From contig NZ_JADMLH010000013.1 of assembly GCF_016464385.1 (NCBI RefSeq), positions 62,001 through 126,000 on the forward strand: a stretch of 64,000 nucleotides of DNA, written 5' to 3'. This DNA is from Nucisporomicrobium flavum (GTDB lineage: Bacteria; Actinomycetota; Actinomycetes; Mycobacteriales; Micromonosporaceae). The stretch's first letter is position 1; each line of letters opens with the position of its first letter. The notes beneath the pieces were generated by a model. That model ran no database searches, was not told where the DNA came from, and worked only from the letters and a program-made list of their open reading frames with translations. Below, in pieces: positions 25,037 through 34,204 of the stretch. Both the position numbers and the translations under genes were made by a program.

Positions 25037-27483
25037 CTATCGTCCGCGCATCGCAGAATGCGAAGCCCCGGATCGCATCCCCGTGCCAGGTGGTGGGGGC
25101 GCCGCGCCCGATTCGTCGACAGACCTGGGGTCCCTTGCGTTGCGGAAAGCACAATCGGCCACAGGCGTCGTCGTGTCGGCCGCGGGAATTGCCGCATTGA
25201 TCATCAGCGCGGTGACCGGACGCTCCTCGGAATTCTGGACCTGGACGGAACGGGTCAGCTGGGTGGCGGCGGTCGCCGGGCTCGCCCTGGCAGCGGCGAC
25301 GACGCCGGCCGGACGGCGGGTTGCGGTCGCCGGCCGGCGCGGCTGGACCCCGCTGAACGAGCCCGGCACGGTGTCGCTCGTGGTCCCGATCCAGGCGGAG
25401 GGCGAGTGCGTGGGCCGGGACGATCTCGTCGACGAGCTGGTGCGCCGGCTCGGGCCGCGCGCCCGGCGGGACGGTGAGCCCAGCGTCCATGTCCTGTTCG
25501 GGATGCCGGGCTCGGGCAAGACCGCGGTGTGCGCGGCGGTCGCGCACCGCGTGCAACGTGCCGGTGCGAGCGTCTGGTGGATCTCGGCGGCCAGCGATTC
25601 GGAGCTGCTCGCCGCGTTGCGGGAGGTCACCGCCGCCCTCGGCGCGGCTCCTCAGGCCCTCGAGGACGCCTGGTCGGGCACGGGCGGTGCGGCCGATCTG
25701 CTGTGGCGGATGCTGGACGCCCGAGAGGACCGCTGGCTCCTCGTCCTGGACAACGTCGACGACCCGGCGGCCATGGCGGCCGGATCGGCGCGACTCCAGG
25801 ACGGCCGGGGATGGCTGCGCGACGTCCGCTCGGCCAACGGGGCGGTGCTCGTGACCTCACGCAACGGGGCGCGCGGCGGGTGGCCCGGCTGGTGCCGGTT
25901 GCACCCCGTTCCGCTGCTGGACAGCGAGGCGGGCGCCCGGGTGCTCATGATGCTCGCGGGCGACGCCGCCGGTGGGCGTATCGACGCCGAGGCGCTGTCC
26001 AAGCGGCTGGGCGGGCTGCCGCTCGCGCTGCGCCTGGCGGGGTCGTACATCGCCAGTGCGGCGGGCTCACCGTGGGCCTTGCCCGGCGACACGTTCGATT
26101 CGTACCGCCAGGCCCTCGACGAGGGGCTGATCGACCGTGTGCTGTCGGCGGGGCCGCCGGCCGAGGAGGGCGACGACGCCCACTTCTTCGTGGGCCATCC
26201 GTGGCAGCTCTCGCTGAGTCTTCTCGACCACGGCCGGGCCAGCAGATCCCGTGACCTGCTGCGGTTGCTCGCGTCCCTGGCGCCCGCGCCCATCCCGTAC
26301 CGTCTCATCCTCGACGAGCAGATCCTTGCCGGCACCACCACGTTCGCGGGGATCGACGCCACCGAGCTGTGGCACTCGGTCAAGGCGATGGCGGACCTCG
26401 GGCTCATCGACCTCGACGAGCAGACCGGGCGGTCCCGTGAGGCCCATCGCCGGGAGGCTCTCCTCACGCTGCACCCGCTCATCCGGGACGCCAGCCGGGC
26501 ACACGGGGCGGAAGACTCCCGCTCGGAGGACATCGTGCCGATCATTGCTCGTCTGCTGAGCCGTGCCGCGGAGACGGCCGGAAGCCCGCAGGACCGGAGC
26601 CGCTGGCACTCGTGGCAGTTCCTGGCACCACACGTCCTGCACCTGGCGGAGATGCCGACGGAGGAACTGGCGCCGGATCTCGGCCCGGCTGTCCGGCGCG
26701 GCACGGAGTCCGCGAGGGAGTATCTGGCGATCCGCGGTTTCGACTCCGAGGTTCTGCGGGTCACCGGTGTCGGCAAGGTGTACGCCGGCAAGGTGCGCGC
26801 TCTGCGCGGGGTGACGTTCTCCGTGCGCGACAAGGAGTTCCTCGGAGTCGTCGGGCCCAGCGGATGCGGCAAGACGACCCTGCTGCGGATCGCTGCCGGG
26901 CTCATCGACCCGTCGGAAGGCGTCCTGGAGCGGCGCCGCGCAGGACGCCTCGGGTACGTGCCTCCGCAACCGGCCGTCGCGCCGTGGCGAACCGTACGGG
27001 GCAACATCGAGCTCCCGATGGAGCTCGCGGGCGTACCCCGCGTGGAGCGCAGGCGGCGCTCCCAGCGCTGCATGGAGCTGCATGGAGCTGCTGAACCTGA
27101 CCGACATCGCCGCACGCCCGATCCACACCGTCGCCCCGGGGCAGCTCTCGCTGATCTCGATCGCCCGGATTCTGGCCCTGGAGCCGGACTCATACCTGCT
27201 CGACGATCCGTTCGGGTCGCTGGACTCGCTGACGCGCATGCAGCTGTCGGACGAACTGCGCCGCGTCCACCACCACGGGTCCAGCACGGTGCTGGTCACC
27301 CACGACATCAACGAGGCGGTCTATCTGTCCCACCGGGTCCTGGTGCTCTCCGCCCGCCCGGGCACCGTCCTCGCCGAGGTCGTCGTCGACCTGCCCTTCC
27401 CGAGGACGCCGTCGATGCGCTATTCGCACACGGCGCTGGAGACCTCCGCTCGCATCAAGGAGTTGCTTGCGTGCGGCCGGTGA
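25020..27483 (+). pseudogene. STAND (NB-ARC) NTPase fused to ABC ATPase domain, frameshifted
   Basis: Numbered from 25020: two N-terminal TM helices (about 48-65 and 80-95), an NB-ARC NTPase with P-loop GMPGSGKT (161-168), Walker B LLVLDNVDDP (240-249), VLVTSRN and GGLPLALRLA (341-350), then a winged-helix/ARC2-like region. With no TPR or WD repeats, an ABC ATPase domain follows from about 576: Walker A GPSGCGKTT (612-620) and Q-loop YVPPQPAVAPWRT. The frame breaks at the decamer duplication 27071-27090 and resumes in another frame from 27082: a degenerate signature VAPGQLSLISIARIL, Walker B YLLDDPFGSLDS with Asp where the catalytic Glu belongs, and H-loop VTHDINEAV, ending at 27483. Removing one decamer gives one 817-residue protein. 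The ABC part resembles nitrate/taurine-type ATPases, but no permease adjoins. It may be inactive, phase-variable or mis-sequenced. The start is uncertain (25020 or 25083). Confidence 0.75.
27071..27090 (+). repeat. 10-bp tandem duplication causing the frameshift
   Basis: The decamer CATGGAGCTG occurs twice in direct succession (27071-27080 and 27081-27090), preceded by CTG at 27068-27070, which extends the homology. Ten bases shift the frame by one. Deleting either copy joins ...SQRCMEL to LNLTDIAARP and restores a continuous ABC domain. Confidence 0.93.
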
Positions 27484-27518
27484 GTGCCGGTCCGCGGCAG
27501 GTGGCTGTCGCGGCGGGG

Positions 27519-28973
27519 TCAGCGGACGCCGCTCATCAGGCGGGTGATGGGCTTGGCGGCCAGCGCGAGCGCGACGCCGATGACGATGGCGATCAGGCCG
27601 AGGATGCCGAAGTACGCCGTCTCGTGCGATTCGTCGTAGTAGTTGGCCAGCGTGCCCGAGGCGGCCGTGCCGAGCGCCACGGACAGGAAGAACAGCGCGA
27701 CCATCTGGGTGTGGAACGCCTCCGGCGCCAGCTTCGTCGACAGCGAGAGCCCGACGGGGGAGAGCAGCAGCTCGGCGACGGTGAAGACGAGCAGGATGCC
27801 GGCGAGGGCCAGCAGTGGCGCGCTGTTCGGACCGCCCCCGGCCAGCGGCAGGAACAGCAGGAACGCCAGACCCATGATCACCGTACCGGCGGCGAACTTG
27901 ATCGGCGTGCTGGGCTGGCGGGGACCGAGGCGGGTCCACAGGGCCGCGAAGACGCCGGAGAGCACGATGATGAAGACCGGGTTGATCGACTGCACCCACG
28001 ACACCGGCATCTCCCAGCCGAACAGGTTCCGGTCGAGGCGCTGGTCGGAGTAGATCGTCACGACCGTGAACTGCTGCTGGTACAGCGACCAGAAGACCGC
28101 GCTGGCCACGAACAGCGGGATGAACGCGTACACCCGGCGGCGCTCGACGGCCGTGATCCGGCCGCTGGTCAGGATGACCACGAAATACGCGACGGCGGCG
28201 AGCGCGCTCAGCACGACCACCACGTTCGACAGGTACGCGGCCCGCAGCACGCCCGTGACAGCGAGCACCACGACGAGCACCACCGCGGCGGCGAGCGCCA
28301 GCGCGACGGGCAGGCGGCGCCGGGCGGGCAGCGGGTTCGGCACGACCCGGGCGGGGCCGGTGAGGCGTTTGCGGCCCAGCGCGTACTGGGTGAGCCCGAC
28401 GGCCATCCCCACCGCGGCCAGGCCGAAGCCCCAGTGGAAGCCCCACGTCTTCTGCAGCAGGCCGGTCAGCAGCGGGCCGAGCAGCGCACCCAGGTTGATG
28501 CCGAGGTAGAACAGCGAGAAGCCGGCGTCACGCCGCTCGTCGTGCTCGTCGTAGAGGGTGCCCACCAGCGACGTCGCGTTGGCCTTGACGCCGCCGCTGC
28601 CCACCGCGATGAGGATCAGGCCGGCCGTGACGCCGGTCAGGCCGGGCAGGACGGCGAGGCTGATGTGCCCGGCCATGACGAGGATCGCGCTGAGGAACAG
28701 GACCCGTTCCGGGCCGAGCAGCCGGTCGGCCGTCCAGGCACCCAGGATCGTGGAGAGGTAGACCGCTCCGCCGTACGCGCCGACGATGCTGGTCGCGGTC
28801 GCCTCCGACAGGCCGAGCCCGCCCTGGGCCGCGGTGTAGTAGAGGTAGATGAGCAGGATGCCCTGCATGCCGTAGAACGAGAACCGTTCCCACAGCTCGA
28901 CGCCGAAGAGGTTGGCCAGCACCGGCGGCTGACCGAAGAAGGTCCGTTCCGGGGTTCGCTCCTGGGTCGTCAT
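27519..28973 (-). CDS. POT/PTR-family proton-coupled peptide transporter
   Basis: A 484-residue membrane protein of the proton-dependent oligopeptide transporter family. The N-terminal ELWERFSFYGMQG is the ExxERFxYY proton-coupling motif, and the usual 12 or more TM helices follow, with VGSGGVKANATSLVG and FSLFYLGINLGALLGPLL as the family signatures. It imports di- and tripeptides with protons. ATG 28973 has a GGAGAA ribosome site. It is divergent from the GGDEF-EAL gene and convergent with the STAND-ABC gene. Confidence 0.93.
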   Translation of the reverse strand: MTTQERTPERTFFGQPPVLANLFGVELWERFSFYGMQGILLIYLYYTAAQGGLGLSEATATSIVGAYGGAVYLSTILGAWTADRLLGPERVLFLSAILVMAGHISLAVLPGLTGVTAGLILIAVGSGGVKANATSLVGTLYDEHDERRDAGFSLFYLGINLGALLGPLLTGLLQKTWGFHWGFGLAAVGMAVGLTQYALGRKRLTGPARVVPNPLPARRRLPVALALAAAVVLVVVLAVTGVLRAAYLSNVVVVLSALAAVAYFVVILTSGRITAVERRRVYAFIPLFVASAVFWSLYQQQFTVVTIYSDQRLDRNLFGWEMPVSWVQSINPVFIIVLSGVFAALWTRLGPRQPSTPIKFAAGTVIMGLAFLLFLPLAGGGPNSAPLLALAGILLVFTVAELLLSPVGLSLSTKLAPEAFHTQMVALFFLSVALGTAASGTLANYYDESHETAYFGILGLIAIVIGVALALAAKPITRLMSGVR

Positions 28974-29031
28974 GGTTCTCCTCTACCGCGGGGCCTCACG
29001 CGGCAAACGGGGTGCCGGTACTCAAGGTTTT

Positions 29032-29060
29032 CTCAAGGCGCACGCCTGTCCGGCCGATGT
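29032..29060 (+). promoter_or_regulatory. Sigma-28/WhiG-like promoter before the GGDEF-EAL gene
   Basis: CTCA (29032-29035) and GCCGATGT (29053-29060) are 17 bp apart and end 7 nt before the GTG at 29068. This resembles the element at 10629-10656. If used, the message would be leaderless or nearly so. The last bases deviate from GCCGATAA. Confidence 0.45.
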
Positions 29061-29067
29061 TCGCGTC

Positions 29068-31347
29068 GTGACGAGTCGTCGGGACCTGGGTGACCGCGTG
29101 GCCGGTGGTGCCGTCGCGGCCGGCGGCGCCCTGCTGGCGGCGTACCTGATCTGGTACGTCGGCGGCTGGGGCGGGGAGACGCTGCGGGCGTACGTGACCG
29201 ACGGCATCTACCCGCCGCTCGCCCTGCTGTTCACCGTCCTCGCCGTGCGGGCGGTGCGGACCGGGGCCGACGCCCGCACCCGGGCGGCCTGGTCGTTCAT
29301 CGCGCTGGCGTTCGCCTGCCAGTTGGTCGCGCACACCTCGTGGTTCGTCGAGGATGCGATCCTGCACTCCACCACGTACCCGTCGTTCGCCGACTACTGG
29401 TTCCTGGCCTTCGTACCGTTCATGTTCGTCGCACTGCTGCTGCTCGCGGGTGTCCGCCGCACCCGGCGGGACAAGATCAAGCTGGCGCTGGACGCGCTGA
29501 TCGTCGGCGCCAGCACGTTCATGGTGCTGTGGTACCTGGTGCTCGGCCCGATCCTGGTGACCGACGGGGCGGGGCTCAGCGAGATCGTCTATTCGGCCGC
29601 GCTGCCGGTCGGCGACCTGCTGCTGGTGCTGGCGCTGGCGACCGTCCTGCTGCGGCGCGCCACGGCGGCCGGCACCCCCGTACGGCTGCTCGCCGCCGGC
29701 GTCGTCACGTACGTGATCGCCGACGTGTACTACGGCTACATCCAGCTGCACGAGGGCTTTGTCGGCGGCACCTGGCCCGACCTGTTCTGGCTGCTCGGCT
29801 GCTATCTGTTCACGCTGGCCGCGTACCGGCAGTGCCGGCGGGCCGGCGACGGCGACGCGGCGGCCCGCCACCGCCGCGCGGTCAGCACCTGGCTGCCGTA
29901 CGGCGCCATCGCGCTGGCGTACGGCCTGCTCGGCACGCTCGCCCGCGAGCAGGGCATGTACCCCTTCGGCGGCATGATCATCGGTGCCGTGCTGCTGACC
30001 GGCCTGGTCGTCGCCCGCCAGATGTACGCCCTGCGCGAGAACCGCGACCTCGCCGTCACCGACCCGCTGACCGGCCTGGCCAACCGCACGCTCGTCGGCG
30101 AACGCCTGATCCAGCTGAGCGCCCAGCCGCTGCGCGCGGGCCGGCACGCCGCCGTCCTCATCGTGGACCTCGACCACTTCAAGCGCGTCAACGACACGTA
30201 CGGCCACGATGCCGGCGACGCCGTGCTCTCCGGGGCGGCCGCGGCGCTGCGCTCGGTGATCCGGGCCGGCGACACGGCCGGGCGCCTGGGCGGCGACGAG
30301 TTCGCCGTCATCCTGCAGAACCTGCCCGACGCCGACACCGCCGCGCGGATCGCCGAACGGCTCGTCGAGGCGCTGCGTACCCCCGTGATCTTCGGTGATC
30401 GCCTGCTGGCCGTCGAGGCCAGCATCGGCGTCGCCGTGCGCGACGAGCGCACGGTCGACGGCGAGGAACTGATGCGGCACGCCGACACCGCGATGTACAG
30501 CGCCAAGCGCGCCGGCCGCGGCCGGTACGCCGTCTACCAGCCGGAGCTGGACTCCCGGGCGCGCGACGCCGAGCTGCGCCATGCGATCGACAACGGCGAG
30601 CTGGTGGTGTTCTTCCAGCCGGCCGTCGAGCTGGGCGGCGGCCGCATCGAGGCGGTCGAGGCGCTGGTGCGCTGGAACCACCCCGAGCGCGGCCTGCTGA
30701 TGCCGGGCGACTTCATCGCGCTCGCCGAGGAGACCGGCGCGGTCGTGCCGCTGGGCGAGCGGGTGCTGCGCGACGCGTGCCGCGAGGTGGTGCGCTGGCA
30801 GAGCACCGTCCCGGGCTCCGAGCACGTCCGCCTGTCGGTCAACCTGTCGCCGAACCAGGTGCTGCAGCCCGAACTCGTCGACACCGTCAGCAACATCCTC
30901 GACGAGACCGGCTTCCCGGCGCACCGGCTGATCCTGGAGCTGACCGAGGGCGTCATGCTCGAGCCCGACGCGGCCGTCGTGGCGCGCCTGGAGAAGCTGC
31001 GGGCCATGGGCATCAGCATCGCCGTCGACGACTTCGGCACCGGCTACTCGGCGCTGACGTACCTGCGGCGGCTGCCCGTCGACATCCTCAAGATCGACCG
31101 CTCGTTCGTGACCGGGATCGCCGACGACCCGGAGGCGCGTACGGTCGCCGAGGCGGTGGTACGCCTGGGCATGGCGTTCCGGATGAACGTGGTCGCCGAG
31201 GGCATCGAGACGGCCGACCAGGCGCGCGGGCTCGCCGCGATGGGCTGCGGCTTCGGGCAGGGCTTCCACTTCTACCGCCCGATGGACGGCGAGGCCGCCG
31301 CCGAGGCGCTGCGTACCGCGTACGACTTCTACGGCACCGGCGACTGA
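29068..31347 (+). CDS. Membrane GGDEF-EAL cyclic-di-GMP enzyme
   Basis: A 759-residue protein. Residues 1-325 form about ten TM helices (a membrane sensor of unknown ligand). A GGDEF domain follows with an intact active site LGGDEF (about 406-411) and no obvious RxxD inhibitory site. The EAL domain has EALVRWNHP (531 on), NLSPNQ, the loop VDDFGTGYS and DILKIDRSFV, so both synthesis and hydrolysis of c-di-GMP are possible. GTG 29068 is chosen because it follows the putative promoter and precedes the first TM. In Micromonosporaceae c-di-GMP affects development and motility, which agrees with the sigma-28-like promoter. Confidence 0.93.
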   Translation: MTSRRDLGDRVAGGAVAAGGALLAAYLIWYVGGWGGETLRAYVTDGIYPPLALLFTVLAVRAVRTGADARTRAAWSFIALAFACQLVAHTSWFVEDAILHSTTYPSFADYWFLAFVPFMFVALLLLAGVRRTRRDKIKLALDALIVGASTFMVLWYLVLGPILVTDGAGLSEIVYSAALPVGDLLLVLALATVLLRRATAAGTPVRLLAAGVVTYVIADVYYGYIQLHEGFVGGTWPDLFWLLGCYLFTLAAYRQCRRAGDGDAAARHRRAVSTWLPYGAIALAYGLLGTLAREQGMYPFGGMIIGAVLLTGLVVARQMYALRENRDLAVTDPLTGLANRTLVGERLIQLSAQPLRAGRHAAVLIVDLDHFKRVNDTYGHDAGDAVLSGAAAALRSVIRAGDTAGRLGGDEFAVILQNLPDADTAARIAERLVEALRTPVIFGDRLLAVEASIGVAVRDERTVDGEELMRHADTAMYSAKRAGRGRYAVYQPELDSRARDAELRHAIDNGELVVFFQPAVELGGGRIEAVEALVRWNHPERGLLMPGDFIALAEETGAVVPLGERVLRDACREVVRWQSTVPGSEHVRLSVNLSPNQVLQPELVDTVSNILDETGFPAHRLILELTEGVMLEPDAAVVARLEKLRAMGISIAVDDFGTGYSALTYLRRLPVDILKIDRSFVTGIADDPEARTVAEAVVRLGMAFRMNVVAEGIETADQARGLAAMGCGFGQGFHFYRPMDGEAAAEALRTAYDFYGTGD

Positions 31348-31384
31348 GCGCGGGCTGTCAGACCCCTGCCCTAGGGTCGGCGGC

Positions 31385-32605
31385 ATGAGCTTCTCCGCCC
31401 TCAGCCACCTCGAATGCTCCCGGACCGGCGAGCGCTACGACGCCGACGCCGTGCAGGGGGTCAGCCAGGCCGGGGTGCCGCTGCTGGCGCGCTACGACAC
31501 CGAGCTGGCCGGGCGCACGCTCACCCGTGAGGCGCTGACCACGCGGCCGGCGACCCTGTGGCGCTATCACGAGATGCTGCCCGTGCGGGACCCCGCGTCG
31601 ATCGTGTCGCTGGGCGAGGGCATGACCCCGCTGCTGCCGCTGCCACGGTACGGCGCCCGCATCGGCGTGCCCGGCCTGCTCATGAAGGACGAGGGGCTGA
31701 TACCGACAGGCTCGTTCAAGGCCCGCGGCGCCGCGGTCGGCGTGTCCCGCGCGGCCGAGCTGGGCGTCAAGGGCGTGGCGATGCCGACCAACGGGAACGC
31801 GGGCGCGGCCTGGGCGGTCTACGCGGCCCGCGCCGGCTTGCGCTGCCTGATCGCCATGCCGGTCGCGGCGCCGGCCATCACCCGCACCGAGTGCGTCGCG
31901 GCCGGCGCCGAGCTGTGGCTGGTGGACGGCCTGATCGGCGACGCCGGCCGCCTGATCAACGCCGCCGTCCGCGAGCGCGGCGGCTACCAGGAGGTGTCCA
32001 CGCTCAAGGAGCCGTACCGGCTCGAGGGCAAGAAGACGATGGGTTACGAGCTCGTCGAGCAGCTCGGCTGGCAGGTGCCCGACGTCATCCTGTACCCCAC
32101 CGGCGGCGGCGTCGGGCTCATCGGCATCCACAAGGCCCTGCGCGAGATGCAGGAGCTCGGCTGGATCGGCGACCGCCTGCCGCGCCTCGTCGCGGTCCAG
32201 GCCACCGGCTGCGCGCCCATCGTCCGTGCCTACGAGCAGGGCGCCGACGTCAGCGAGCCGTTCCCGGACGCCGCCACCGTGGCGTTCGGCATCACCGTGC
32301 CGAAGGCGCTCGGCGACTTCCTGGTCCTGCGCGCGGTCCGCGAGACCGGCGGCACGGCGATCGCGGTGACCGACGAGGCGACGCTCGCCGAGCAGCGCCG
32401 GCTGGCCGCCGACGAGGGCGCCTTCATCTGCCCGGAGGGCGCGGCCTGCCTGGCGGCCGCCCGCGACCTGCGCGACACCGGCTTCATCGGCGCGTCCGAC
32501 CGGGTGGTCGTGCTCAACACGGGTACGGGCCTGAAGTACCCGGAGACGATCCCCGTGGAGGTGCCCACGCTGCCGGTGGACGGACGGATTCAGAACGTGC
32601 GGTGA
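31385..32605 (+). CDS. thrC: Threonine synthase
   Basis: A 406-residue fold-type II PLP enzyme. Its N terminus has a cysteine-bearing segment (LSHLECSRTGERYD), then LGEGMTPLLPLPR, the PLP-binding lysine in GSFKARGA (Lys112), PTNGNAGAAWA and the Gly-rich phosphate loop PTGGGVGLIG. It converts O-phosphohomoserine to threonine. A -10-like TAGGGT lies 7 nt before ATG 31385, suggesting a leaderless transcript. It is not next to hom or thrB, so this may be the stand-alone form or a second copy. Its end overlaps the convergent radical-SAM gene by 16 bp. Confidence 0.9.
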   Translation: MSFSALSHLECSRTGERYDADAVQGVSQAGVPLLARYDTELAGRTLTREALTTRPATLWRYHEMLPVRDPASIVSLGEGMTPLLPLPRYGARIGVPGLLMKDEGLIPTGSFKARGAAVGVSRAAELGVKGVAMPTNGNAGAAWAVYAARAGLRCLIAMPVAAPAITRTECVAAGAELWLVDGLIGDAGRLINAAVRERGGYQEVSTLKEPYRLEGKKTMGYELVEQLGWQVPDVILYPTGGGVGLIGIHKALREMQELGWIGDRLPRLVAVQATGCAPIVRAYEQGADVSEPFPDAATVAFGITVPKALGDFLVLRAVRETGGTAIAVTDEATLAEQRRLAADEGAFICPEGAACLAAARDLRDTGFIGASDRVVVLNTGTGLKYPETIPVEVPTLPVDGRIQNVR

Positions 32606-33591
32606 TACAGCGAGCAGCCGCGGCACACGTCGGGTGGCTCGGCACTGGCCAGCCGGCGCCGGAAATCGCGGTAGGGCTCGCCGTGCCAGATCTCCGCGAA
32701 GCTCTGCTCACCCACGACCCCCAGCGAGACCCGGTCGTCGCCCATCACCATGCAGCACGGCTGCACCACACCCGAGCTCGTGATGTACGCGGCCTCCCAC
32801 GGCCACGAACACCCGCGGCCGCCGCCCGTGGGGGAGCTCGTGGCGGGCAGCCGCAGCCGCAGCCCCCGTTCCGCGGCCGCCAGCCCGGCTTCCGCGAACA
32901 CCTGCCGGGCCCGGTCCTCGTCGGCGCCCGTCCACAGAGCCTGGTCGGCGGTGAACTGCCGGATGCCCTCGTACCGGCCGGCCGGGTCGGTGTCCGAGAA
33001 GCTGTGCGACAGGTTCTGCACGTGCAGCTCGTCGACGCCGATGTCGCCCAGCAGATGCACCAGGTCGGGCAGCTCGCCGACGGTGTCGCGCATCGCCACG
33101 AACACCACCCGGATCCACGGGGTGGCGCTGCCCGCCGCCCGCTTCGCCCGTACCAGCCCGGCCAGGTTCGCCACCACCGTGTCGAACGAGGCGCCGTCGC
33201 GGATCGCCTCGTACGCCCCGGCATGCGCCCCGTCCAGGGAGACGTGCAGCCAGTCCACCCGGCTCGCCACCAGCTCGGCGGCCCGGCGCGCGGTGAGCAG
33301 GGTGGCGTTGGTGTTGAACCCCACCGTGACCCCGCGGTCCACCGCCGTCCGGATCATCCCCGGCAGGTGCGGCGAGAGCAGTGGCTCGCCCAGGCCCTGC
33401 AGGGTCAGCCGGCGCAGGCCGGGCACCTCGTCCACGACCCGGTGGAACAGCTCCGGCGTCATGGCGCCGGCCAGCTTGTTGACCGGCGGACGGTACCGGA
33501 CCAGGCACATCATGCAGCGCAGATTGCAGGCCGAGGTGATCTCGAGCTGCAGGTGCTCCGGAAGTGGCGGGACATCGACACCGATCGCCAT
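32590..33591 (-). CDS. Radical-SAM protein with SPASM-like C-terminal cysteines
   Basis: A 333-residue radical-SAM enzyme. The cluster motif is CNLRCMMC (Cys22, Cys26, Cys29), with TLQGLGEPLL as the SAM-binding GGE-like segment. A C-terminal SPASM-like region carries further cysteines (GGRGCSWPW, VQPCCMVM and DVCRGCSLY) for auxiliary clusters. Such proteins usually modify a peptide or another small substrate. No precursor peptide gene was found in the flanking 240 bp. ATG 33591 (MAIGVDVPPLPEHLQLEITSAC...) is chosen because upstream sequence is repetitive and unlike the family. Confidence 0.88.
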   Translation of the reverse strand: MAIGVDVPPLPEHLQLEITSACNLRCMMCLVRYRPPVNKLAGAMTPELFHRVVDEVPGLRRLTLQGLGEPLLSPHLPGMIRTAVDRGVTVGFNTNATLLTARRAAELVASRVDWLHVSLDGAHAGAYEAIRDGASFDTVVANLAGLVRAKRAAGSATPWIRVVFVAMRDTVGELPDLVHLLGDIGVDELHVQNLSHSFSDTDPAGRYEGIRQFTADQALWTGADEDRARQVFAEAGLAAAERGLRLRLPATSSPTGGGRGCSWPWEAAYITSSGVVQPCCMVMGDDRVSLGVVGEQSFAEIWHGEPYRDFRRRLASAEPPDVCRGCSLYHRTF

Positions 33592-33685
33592 GGACGCGGG
33601 ATTGCCCCTCCCGCCCGGAAGCAAACCGCGCCCGCTTCCCCGCACGCCGCCGCGCCCGGCCCCTCGAGACCCGCCACGCCCGCCC

Positions 33686-33751
33686 CGCGCCGGCCGCGAC
33701 CCCGCCCCGCACCGGCCGCGACACCGCCCCGCACCGGCCCGCGAGCCAGGC
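33686..33751. repeat. 22-bp GC-rich tandem repeats
   Basis: A 22-bp unit (CGC[G/A]CCGGCCGCGAC...) occurs at about 33686-33707 and 33708-33729 with one internal difference, plus a partial third copy from 33730. It lies between the divergent radical-SAM and PRC-barrel genes. No coding potential was noted. Confidence 0.7.
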
Positions 33752-33830
33752 GCCCGCCGGCCCGCGAGCCCGGGTCGCCCGGTTGCGTGATCTTGGGGTT
33801 TCGGCGCGCGGGGGGCGGGAATACGGTCGT

Positions 33831-34187
33831 ATGTTTGCCGCTGAGAACCTGCGTGACTGGCGTGGTGAGAAGGTCATCGACCCCGAGGGCGACAAGATCG
33901 GGGAGCTGGAGGCCGTGTACGTCGACACCGCCACCGACGAGCCGGCCTTCGTGACGGTCAAGGTCGGCATGATCGGCCGGCACCGGCTGGTGTTCGCCCC
34001 GGTCACCGGCGCGACCGTGAGCCCGAGCGCCGTACGCGTGCAGTTCGCGAAGAAGCTCGTCTCCGAGGCGCCCTCCATCGACCTGGACGGCGAGCTCAAC
34101 GCCACGGACGAGCCCGCCCTGTACGCGCACTACGGGCTGACGTACCAGCCGGGGATGTCGGGCGAGCGGCGGCTCGGGCGGCGGTAG
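33831..34187 (+). CDS. PRC-barrel domain protein
   Basis: A 118-residue single-domain protein. DWRGEKVIDPEGDKIGELEAVYVD is the PRC-barrel start, followed by strands EPAFVTVKVG and RHRLVFAPV. PRC barrels bind RNA-processing factors or photosynthetic centres and are common in stress proteins of actinobacteria; the role here is unknown. It is followed 17 bp later by Ku and may be the first gene of that operon. ATG 33831 is preferred; the open frame upstream crosses the GC repeats and lacks homology. Confidence 0.85.
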   Translation: MFAAENLRDWRGEKVIDPEGDKIGELEAVYVDTATDEPAFVTVKVGMIGRHRLVFAPVTGATVSPSAVRVQFAKKLVSEAPSIDLDGELNATDEPALYAHYGLTYQPGMSGERRLGRR

Positions 34188-34204
34188 AGCGGGGAGGGGC
34201 TGTC

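Noticed and set aside
24802..25197. An upstream in-frame extension of the LysRS
   Set aside because: It is Arg/Pro-rich and not like any LysRS-I N terminus. GTG 24801 begins the family sequence.
27484..29093. Continuation of the STAND-ABC frame for about 540 further codons past the frameshift
   Set aside because: This stretch is antisense to the POT transporter and has the Arg/Gly/Ala shadow composition. It would only be translated because of the frameshift.
33592..33830. Coding frames through the 22-bp GC repeats
   Set aside because: They are Arg/Pro/Ala repeats with no start signal and end in the PRC-barrel gene region. Treated as non-coding repeats.
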